A model generated the notes under the pieces. That model saw only the letters and a program-made list of their open reading frames with translations. It was not told where the DNA came from and ran no database searches. Of a DNA stretch of 64,000 nt, positions 59,527-64,000 are shown in pieces (within the stretch, counting starts at the first letter, position 1; every line of letters begins with the position of its first letter). The stretch is from Cyanoderma ruficeps. Lineage: Eukaryota; Chordata; Aves; Passeriformes; Timaliidae. Location of the stretch: positions 3,289,205 to 3,353,204 of the forward strand of contig VZDJ01000056.1 of assembly GCA_008694505.1 (NCBI GenBank), in the 5' to 3' direction. Both the position numbers and the translations under genes were made by a program.

Positions 59527-59631
59527 ATAAGCCTAATTCTGCCCTCTCCTTTTATGCCGGTGTCAGTCTAGACTAACCTCATTCCCTTTAAGATAGCTAA
59601 ATCCAGACTGACATCAGCACAGTCAGACCCA
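59527..59631. mobile_element. Degenerate inverted-repeat element, ancient amniote type
   Basis: The arms GGTGTCAGTCTAGACTAA (from 59,559) and TAAATCCAGACTGACATC (to 59,615) are imperfect inverse copies, flanked by 'taattctgccc' on the left and 'cagtcagaccca' on the right. The overall order resembles a palindromic repeat common in reptile and bird genomes ('attctgatctcagttacacc', 'taactccattgacttcaa' and the mirror). I cannot name the family. It may be a MITE or a CR1-associated palindrome. Confidence 0.35.
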
Positions 59632-60829
59632 GCCTCCTGCTCTTCCTAAAGGCCTTCTCACTGCAAAACCTAAATAAAATTTGTTGAAATGGCAACTATC
59701 TCCCTTTAAACTCCTTGTCCAGCAAAATCCTACTTTGGAGGTCCACTCTGAATACCTGACATCACCCACATGCAGGTTTGCCAGTGTCATGGACTGTTGG
59801 AAAACATTTCACAATTTAGGTTTGCCACTAGCTGAGCTATGTGGGAGGCTTATCTTTATGCAAGGGGAAAGCAGCAGTGCACTGATGTCAAAGCTTTCCA
59901 AGCCTTTTTTCCATGGTGGATCTAGAGAGAAGGGGTGTGCACACAGGGTGGAATCGTAGCCCCTGCTCCTCGCTTTGCTGGCCCAGGGATTTGCAGGGAC
60001 ACAATCAGCCATCCCATGCCAGGGGGGAGCAATGCAGTCCACACCACTGCTGAGCCACAAGCAGGGGGGACACTCGTCAAGAGGCCCAGAGCTGTGATTT
60101 CCACAAGTTTTTCTCCCAGCCTTTATAAATAAACAACTTACAGCAAATTGATACTTCCCATCCCTTTCAGGGTGATTTTCACTAACCTCCTACGACTCAT
60201 AACTCACCCTGAGAAAGGGAGAAAAGATTTACAGGAGCCGTGTAGGAAAAGCAGCAAACAAACAAATCATTTACAGCTTCCTGTAGCAACAGGACAGATT
60301 GCAAGGAGCAAAAAAGAACAGCCAGAGTGTCACCCCTGAGATACCATTTTCCAAAGCCAGGAGACTAGGACAAATCATCATGGAAGCTGAGATTATAATC
60401 TCAGAAGGTTTCTAACCAGATAAATAAAGCTAATAAAAAGGACCAAACAGAACCCAGGAAATTTTGCAGTTGAACAAAACCTGCTGCTAACTCATAACCT
60501 CTCAGTTATGCCCTGTTCCTTTACCATTGATTTGGGATCAATTCTCAAGAGCATCTTGTGCAGAGGAATAATTTTTTAAAAAAAATCCCTTGCCAGAACA
60601 ATGAGCAGGATCCACTGCAACACATTGTTGCTGTGAGGAAGCACCACAGAAAAATAATCCATCAATTGCAGGAAAATGCTCACTCTCTTAGAGCAAATTT
60701 GTATAGGGAAGGCATAAGATGAGTTGGTTTCAAAAAAAAAAAAAAAGAAAATCTTGTCCCCTCCCCATTTGCAGTTTGTTCCATTCAATGCTGGAGTTGA
60801 GCTGAGCAGCTCCTGTGACACACCAGGCA
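59632..60829. other. Unique sequence with a poly-A run
   Basis: Frames of 60-92 codons overlap on both strands at 59,681-60,132 with no recognised product. A 15-A run at 60,732-60,746 gives rise to a poly-Phe frame on the minus strand. No repeat is recognised. Confidence 0.4.
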
Positions 60830-60935
60830 TTATGTGTTAAGACCTCACACCCCTAATTAATGACTAATTGGAATACTAAAGCATTCTGCCCTGTCCAGTG
60901 ATGAGAGTCCAGCTGAGATTCAGCTGAACTAGTGA
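60830..60935. promoter_or_regulatory. Small candidate regulatory block
   Basis: CCCTAATTAATGACTAATTGG (60,851-60,871) joins two homeodomain-type cores 11 bases apart, and GTCCAGCTGAGATTCAGCTGAAC holds two CAGCTG E-boxes 12 bases apart (60,910 and 60,922). Paired E-boxes next to paired TAAT cores are enhancer-like. Confidence 0.3.
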
Positions 60936-61239
60936 TATACACTCAACTTGCTGGAAAAACCTGCCTTGTGTGGAGGGGGCTCAGAGCATAATTTAGAGTA
61001 AGGCACCACCGTGCCAGGACACAGGGAACCTGATCTGCTGGCAGACAGGCTGGCCCCAGGCAGCTCCAGGCTGCCAGCTCCCACTTTCCTGTGTTCACAA
61101 GGCCGTGTGGAAACACTGTCACTGCCTGCACCAGCCCTGACCACCCCAGACAGACTGCTCATAAAAACTACATGAAACAGAACCAGGTGCAAGAATATTA
61201 AAACTATAAACTGGATGATGAAAGCCTTATGAAATGCAC
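60936..61239. other. Unique sequence, no gene seen
   Basis: Overlapping 62- and 87-codon minus frames (60,929-61,192) show no domain. No repeat is seen. Confidence 0.4.
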
Positions 61240-61400
61240 ATTTAAGGGGGTTTATTACTTTAATTCAGCCTCTGAGTACATAAATATGAAAGTGCACGTT
61301 TTTAATTATAGGATATGAACTATTTTTAACCCAGAGTCTCATCTCCTTTCTATTCAGTGGTTTAATGGTGATAACCAAAAGGCAGCAGCCCTTCCACACA
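61240..61400. promoter_or_regulatory. Small candidate regulatory block
   Basis: TTACTTTAATTCAGCC, TACATAAATATGAAAGTGCACG, TTTTTAATTATAGG and GGTTTAATGGTGATAACC lie within 130 bp in frame-free DNA. The evidence is motif density only. Confidence 0.27.
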
Positions 61401-64000
61401 CTAATGAATCTACAGATCCAGAGGCCTCTCAGAACCCAATTCACCTCACCCCAATCAAAGACTGCTCTAAATCCAGGGTCTCATGGTCATACTTCCTCTA
61501 TAGCAGTAAATCATGATAGCATCCAAGTGTTCACATTATGAAATTGAACTTGCTACTCAGAAGTGAGGGGATTTCTGGTCTCCAACAAGGTCCTGACATA
61601 AATGGCCAGAAAAAAAATGTTTCTTCTTCAAAATCCCAATTCAATGTTCAAGAAAAGAAATAAAAGAAAGTTTCACTTTGCCCTTGTTTTGGCCAGCAGC
61701 TCTGCAAAGAGTGCAAGAAACAGCTGCATGGGAAATGGAGCAGGTCTGGAGATCCTGCACTTGATCAACACAGACACCACACAGTCTAAGATATCTTGGT
61801 TCTGTGCATACAACTGAACAAGTTTTTCCCTCTGATGAAATATAGGCCAACACATTCCCCTTGCTTGCTTCCCCAAGAGGCACAAACATTAATTCAGTCT
61901 TTTCATTAATTCAGACTTCACACATCAAAGTGAATTGCTCTGGGTTTGCTTCTGGATGGGACTGAAGGTGTTCCAAACATCAGAGCCCGATGGGAGAGGG
62001 CATTTAAGACCCAGTGTGAGTCCAGACACCTGCGTGGACAAGGGCTGCTTGAAGATGACAAAGGCTGCTCAGGTCAGGCAAGAGCATGGGGGGCATTAAG
62101 GAAACTACCCGTTTAAAAAGAACAAGCAAAAGTTCACAACAATCTCTTCTTTTCAGAATACACTTTTTTATGATAATGTCATGCTAGAGGCTCCTTGAGC
62201 CCTGCCATGCAGCTCTCAGGTCCTGTAGATGCTGTCTAATGTCCTGCCTCTACGAAAATACTAAAACAGTAAATGCACACACCACTATCCCTGCCCCTCC
62301 TCTCAGACCATGGCTCCCTGTGTGCTGGGAGATACTGTGTGAGGAAGAGCTCTACCGCTGCTGCATTGCCCCAGTGGGACAGGGGAGACTCAGCAAATGC
62401 AAGGGTTAGGGGAAAACACACATGCAGATCTGGAAAGCAGGGAAATCCAAGCACAGGAAAACCATTTATCACAGAAAAGATGCCAAGTATGAAAAAACGC
62501 AACACATCTCACTTCTGTACTCTCAACAGGCTCCACGCACAGGCTACACAATCCTGGGTTGTGCTCTGCAGCAATGGCACTGCTCAGGGCTTGGATGGTA
62601 CAAGAAACAGGAAAAGCTGGAAAAGACCTAGAAATAGGGAAATTTCTTAGGGAGAAAAACCCATTTCTTTCAGGAGACCTCTGAGCTCATCATCTCCTTC
62701 TTGTCTACAAGAGGAGAAACCACATTTTCCATGTTGCAGGAAGGTCACTGCTCTCACTGGTGCTAGCCCCAGGCAGTGGTTGCACAGCACTGAGGCAGCA
62801 TTGCAGGCACAGCGGCTGCTCCATTTGTAGGAGCAGCACTGAGTTACCTTCAGTGTCCTCATGACTGTCTCGGTTCCCAAAAGCCCTCTTGGTTTCTGCA
62901 GCCCTTCTTCCCCTGCCTTCCACCCTTTGGGATATGTAATGCTTCTGCTGGTGGTACAGCCCTCAACTTCTGCATATAAAGTTCTCCAAGAGCTAAAATA
63001 CAGCTCCTGGAAATAGCAGCAGCCTAAGATCCTATATTCAAATCTAGACTGTGTATTCAAATCCTCACTGCTGTCCCCCTGAATGGTTACACACCCAACT
63101 GCTTTGTCTTAATAGTGCCGAATTTTTTGTCTTTTAAGAGTAACAATGATTTCATAAACACACAGTTGTCCCACCTAGGGACAAAACTCATCTCAGTTCA
63201 TCACTAGACCAACAGCAAAATATAGCAAGGAGAAAACAGAGGTTCTCCCAGAACAGCCTTATGGACAATGCACTCACCTTAGCTGTGGGAAGAGCGTTTT
63301 AAGCTTGTACCCTGACCAGCTTTCCTACAGTGAGCAGAACCTGAATTTCACACACATCGTGCACAGTTCCTGTGACAAGTTTTTGCACATTTCAGCCTCC
63401 CATCATCTCAATTTGACCTGTAATTTCACTTAGAAGCACAGACTCACTCCAAAGCACATCTACTCTCAAGTTGGATCACATCACCACCACACTCTCTGCA
63501 ACTCACTCTCATGGAATAAAGTGAGTGGCAAAATACAGCCAAAGAGATAAGGTGTAAAAATCCAGAGATGAGGGACAGAAAGCAGAAATAAAACCTCAAA
63601 TTCCTAAAACAATTCTATAAAAGGAAGGTGACCATGAAACGAAGAGCAAAAGCTGCAAGGACTATGTTGAAATGATTACATTCTTCCAAGCTCCCTCATC
63701 TGAGTTTCCCAGTTTCTTGTACAAACAAGAAGCTCCATTCCAGAGAGCTGAACCAAGGGTTGAATCAGAGAAGACATTTCCCACTGCAAAAGATAAATTT
63801 CCAGAAAACACAGGAGAAGGAAAAAAACAAGTAGGCTTTTGGAGAAGTAATTAAGCATTTTCCATCAAATTTGACATATGGCATCTGCTCAGGTGTCTGC
63901 TGAGACCTGCTTTGTTTCCAGTTAATATGTATGACATAATGTGATTTAGCCTTTGGCTAAATAACTCTCAAGAGCCCACATTCAGGGAGAGAGACAGGCA
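61401..64000. other. Unique sequence, no gene seen
   Basis: Frames up to 137 codons (62,647-63,060 minus) and 125 codons (62,273-62,650 plus) lack domains and overlap frames on the other strand. At the right edge TTTAGCC-ttt-GGCTAAA (63,945-63,961) is a perfect inverted repeat close to TTAATATGTATGACATAATG. The window ends without a gene. Confidence 0.4.

Noticed and set aside
1..64000. CRISPR array, phage, insertion sequence or operon
   Set aside because: There are no regularly spaced direct repeats, no transposase or phage frames and no dense coding; the base and repeat character is vertebrate.
1..64000. Endogenous retrovirus or LTR element
   Set aside because: I found no paired long terminal repeats, primer-binding site or gag/pol/env-like frame on either strand.

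Overview
The window reads as vertebrate, most likely avian, nuclear DNA. The best organism clue is a CR1 LINE 3' end at about 47,596-47,723, ending in the typical 'cccttccaaccc' / 'attctgtga' tail. A few shorter CR1-like scraps lie on the other strand, plus a few degenerate SINE and LINE relics. There are no Alu or L1 elements, interspersed repeats are sparse, and there is nothing bacterial: no operons, ribosome binding sites, dense long frames or rRNA/tRNA genes. Assignment to birds rather than another archosaur is inference.

I find no convincing protein-coding gene. Every open frame of 60-211 codons that I inspected lacks a recognisable domain, lies in GC-rich or low-complexity DNA, and usually has equally open frames over it on both strands. 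The window therefore looks like a gene desert or the inside of one or more very large introns. No neighbouring gene can be named from the sequence.

What stands out is a series of AT-rich, low-complexity-free blocks, 0.1-1 kb each, packed with TAAT/TAATTA, octamer-like ATTAGCAT, SOX-like ACAAT and TGACA/TGTCA motifs and with short perfect inverted repeats. They resemble the conserved non-coding enhancers found around developmental regulators. The clearest are at about 40-420, 5,600-5,720, 7,600-7,930, 17,375-17,520, 18,270-19,170, 21,380-21,610, 31,320-31,700, 37,480-37,800, 39,090-39,420, 40,085-40,260, 43,970-44,370, 48,200-48,620, 50,080-50,360, 51,750-51,960, 56,640-57,000 and 58,860-59,480. 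Conservation itself cannot be seen from one sequence, so these are candidates.

Two places have CpG density far above the rest. One is 11,322-12,200. The other is a pair of clusters at 32,774-33,035 and 33,551-33,755, the first of which follows a TATA-like box and ends at a good splice donor. They are the best candidates for promoters of unannotated, perhaps non-coding, transcripts. A 94-nt minus-strand segment at 9,271-9,364 is flanked by AG and GTAAGA and has a stop in all three frames, so it could be a poison or non-coding exon.

Relics of old transposons include a 78-bp hAT-Charlie-like MITE with both terminal inverted repeats (34,586-34,663), a MIR-type SINE core (about 45,305-45,359), an inverted-repeat element (about 59,527-59,631) and a possible L3/CR1 tail (about 22,245-22,305). 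The remaining stretches are ordinary unique intergenic or intronic sequence with a few microsatellites and homopolymers.
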